DNA of 5,513 nucleotides from Candidatus Bathyarchaeota archaeon. GTDB taxonomy: Archaea; Thermoproteota; Bathyarchaeia; 40CM-2-53-6; RBG-13-38-9. Location: positions 1 to 5,513 of the forward strand of contig JAOZGV010000037.1 in assembly GCA_026015225.1 (NCBI GenBank). The letters are read 5' to 3'. Positions 4,091 through 5,513 of this stretch are shown here, piece by piece. The first letter of the stretch is position 1, and the number at the start of each line of letters is the position of its first letter. Under the pieces are notes generated by a model. The model searched no databases. It was not told the origin of the DNA and saw only the letters and a list, made by a program, of their open reading frames with translations. Position numbers and translations under genes: made by a program.

Positions 4091-5121
4091 AATATGATAA
4101 AATCCAAAAGATTAAAACAATTATTTTATTAAGCTTTGTATTAGCGATCTTTTTAGCTCTAGTCTACTCAAGAATTATGGCCTATACGCTTGCCCCTACT
4201 ATGAAACCTGCAAGCTTTCGAGATCTGCCACTCTGGTATGTTCCCATAGCATATATTTGGGATTATATGAGTCATGGATGGATATGCTTACTTTTTGCAT
4301 TTGTTGCTGCAGGCATAGTCTATGAATTCATTCCTAAGGATATAATTACAAAGTATATGGGAAGTAACAAAGCAACTGGATATGCGCTAGCAGCTGGCGT
4401 AGCGCCTTTCTTTACTGTATGCTCTTGCACTATGATCCCTCTTTTTTCTGGAATTCTTTATGCAGGTGCGGGAATAGGACCCGCTATAGCTTTTCTACTC
4501 ATGGCACCTGCTGCAAATATACTTACGATTCTTTTAACTGGAGAGATCATATCTTGGCAGATAGCAATAGTCAGAATATTTGTATCTTTGGCTACAGCAA
4601 TGGTAGCAGGATTTGTTATTGCAAATACTCCATGGGGAAAAGAGATTGAAAATCAACATAAGGTAACTAATGTCCAGCGTTCATCTATAGCTATCGTCAA
4701 AATTCCTCTTGATGAAAAACTAATTAACGCTTTGAAATTTTCATGGTATCTAGCAAAACAAATACTCCCTTTCTTTTTTGTAGGTTTGATAGCTGTCGGT
4801 TATGCAATGCGTTTTCTGCCAGAGGATATCGTAGGTAACTATCTTACAGGCTTTAGAGGAATTCTAATAGCATCCGTTATCGGTGGTCCTCTTTATACAC
4901 CCACTCTTGTTGAGATAGTTTTAGGAAAGGGGCTGTTGGATCTTGGTATGTCCCAAGCAGCATTGCTATCCTGGCTCATGGGACAGCCTTATGACATTCC
5001 AAATATGATGGCCGCCTCAAAGATTATTCGATGGAAGTCTGTTTTAACATACGCTTTGATAGCGTGGATGGGCAGTGTAATTTTCGGAACATTATATGGA
5101 ATAGTCACAGGAGGATTATAG
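4087..5121 (+). CDS. ArsP-like permease (PF03773/DUF318 family)
   Basis: This 344-residue integral membrane protein of the ArsP_1/UPF0718 permease family has about eight to ten hydrophobic segments in two halves. They are joined by a hydrophilic loop at about 180-208. The first-half signature is FFTVCSCTMIPLFSGILYAG (108-127) with Cys112 and Cys114, followed by GPAIAFLLMAPAANIL (131-146). The second half has IGGPLYTPTLVEIVLGKGLL and a QPYDIPNMM motif. In characterised relatives, ArsP exports trivalent organoarsenicals such as methylarsenite; other members are linked to copper, zinc or other metals. Most relatives read CSCG where this one has CSCT. Substrate is therefore uncertain, but acr3 and arsR next door favour an arsenical. 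The start is TTG, overlapping the previous stop as TTGA; the nearby ATG at 4094 is out of frame and ends quickly. Weak Shine-Dalgarno candidate GGCGAT lies at 4073-4078. Confidence 0.88.
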   Translation: MKYDKIQKIKTIILLSFVLAIFLALVYSRIMAYTLAPTMKPASFRDLPLWYVPIAYIWDYMSHGWICLLFAFVAAGIVYEFIPKDIITKYMGSNKATGYALAAGVAPFFTVCSCTMIPLFSGILYAGAGIGPAIAFLLMAPAANILTILLTGEIISWQIAIVRIFVSLATAMVAGFVIANTPWGKEIENQHKVTNVQRSSIAIVKIPLDEKLINALKFSWYLAKQILPFFFVGLIAVGYAMRFLPEDIVGNYLTGFRGILIASVIGGPLYTPTLVEIVLGKGLLDLGMSQAALLSWLMGQPYDIPNMMAASKIIRWKSVLTYALIAWMGSVIFGTLYGIVTGGL

Positions 5122-5130
5122 CGCGCGCTA
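5119..5130. repeat. 12-bp G+C-rich palindrome on the permease stop codon
   Basis: TAGCGCGCGCTA is a perfect palindrome whose first three bases are the TAG stop codon. Eight consecutive G/C bases are striking in this A+T-rich window. A related patch, GCGCGC inside ATAGTGCGCGCCCTAT, lies just past the arsR stop codon. It could be a 3'-end structure, a protein site or chance. Confidence 0.45.
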
Positions 5131-5135
5131 ATCGA

Positions 5136-5150
5136 TTTTAATATCTATAT
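5136..5150 (+). promoter_or_regulatory. Putative TATA box of the second lipoyl-protein gene
   Basis: TTTTAATATCTATAT lies about 20-30 bp before the candidate TTG starts at 5169 and 5175. Standard TATA spacing would put transcription almost at those codons, so a leaderless mRNA is possible. No Shine-Dalgarno is visible. The gene could also simply be read through from the permease, 47 bp upstream. Confidence 0.35.
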
Positions 5151-5168
5151 GAAGTTAATGGATTGTAT

Positions 5169-5513
5169 TTGATATTGCCCTCTAAAAAAAATTCAATTCC
5201 AAAGAATCTGCATTATGCGCCAAATCATACATGGATAAAAATTTTGGATACAAGAATTTTACTTATTGGCATCACTTATTACGCTCAGGATTGTATGAGA
5301 GGAATATTATCTATCGAACTTCCCAAAGTTGGAAAATATATTAAATTAAATGAAACCATTGCAACAATAGAGACAGTTAAAGCAACAATAGATATATTCT
5401 CTCCTCTTACCGGGAAGGTTTTGGAAGTCAATCAAAAAATGAAGGACGAACCAATTCTACTAGGGATCGATCCTTATAATTCAGGATGGATCGCCAAAAT
5501 GAAAATTGATGAT
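5169..5513 (+). CDS. Second GcvH-like lipoyl-carrier protein (3' end outside window)
   Basis: An open frame running off the window end encodes at least 115 residues of a second GcvH-like protein. It has HYAPNHTWIKI (15-25), GITYYAQDCM (34-43), ILSIELPKVG (46-55), ETIATIETVKATIDIFSPLT (62-81), GKVLEVNQKM and DPYNSGWIAKMKIDD at the truncated end. Lys71 in ETVKA is the predicted lipoylation site (codon 5379-5381). It lacks the insertion seen in the first copy and is closer to ordinary H-protein spacing, although ATIDIFSPLT departs from the usual ASDIYAPVS. The frame is open from 5142 and contains no early ATG. TTG at 5163, 5169 or 5175 must start it; 5169 is chosen arbitrarily between close options. 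The two paralogues flank the redox protein and permease on one strand. Whether the tail extension is shared cannot be seen. Confidence 0.85.
   Translation, partial: MILPSKKNSIPKNLHYAPNHTWIKILDTRILLIGITYYAQDCMRGILSIELPKVGKYIKLNETIATIETVKATIDIFSPLTGKVLEVNQKMKDEPILLGIDPYNSGWIAKMKIDD

Noticed and set aside
4419..4649. Plus-strand open frame inside the permease gene
   Set aside because: It is an out-of-frame reading of the permease and has an unnatural composition rich in Cys, Tyr and Ser.
1..5513. CRISPR arrays, tRNA or rRNA genes, insertion sequences
   Set aside because: No spaced direct repeats, no cloverleaf or rRNA-like stretches, and no transposase or terminal repeats are visible.

Overview
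The window looks like a piece of an A+T-rich archaeal chromosome. The evidence is archaeal-style TATA boxes (T/A-rich, about 25-45 bp before start codons), an archaeal GGTGAT ribosome-binding site before the small redox protein, many TTG starts, a surface protein with a Ser/Thr/Pro stalk and a C-terminal membrane anchor, and the gene content. The lineage cannot be fixed from this sequence. A TACK-type archaeon (Bathyarchaeia/Nitrososphaeria-like) is a guess.

Layout. A small unknown helical protein (114-452, +) converges on a secreted, membrane-anchored CBM9/DOMON-like protein (467-1441, -). A 218-bp intergenic stretch (1442-1659) holds several perfect or wobble inverted repeats. Then come two minus-strand arsenic genes: an ArsR repressor with a Cys-Val-Cys metalloid site (1660-2049) and, upstream of it, an Acr3 arsenite efflux permease (2136-3215). 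Acr3 is divergent from a plus-strand cluster: a GcvH-like lipoyl-domain protein with an insertion and a C-terminal extension (3292-3780), a 94-aa thioredoxin-fold protein with a CxxC motif (about 3806-4090), an ArsP-like permease with a CSC motif (4087-5121, overlapping the previous gene by 4 bp), and a second GcvH-like protein cut by the window end (about 5169-5513).

How they may work together. ArsR, Acr3 and an ArsP-like permease form a recognisable arsenic/metalloid resistance set. The unusual part is two lipoyl-carrier proteins flanking a redox protein and a permease, with no other glycine-cleavage gene in view. Reduced lipoyl groups are vicinal dithiols that bind trivalent arsenic tightly. 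A lipoylated GcvH-like protein could therefore act as an arsenical-binding carrier or sensor, with the thioredoxin-like protein as its redox partner and the permease as its exit. This is a hypothesis. The facts seen are the conserved lipoyl-lysine motifs, the tight gene packing, and a shared divergent promoter whose palindromic TATA element and flanking inverted arms share one symmetry centre.
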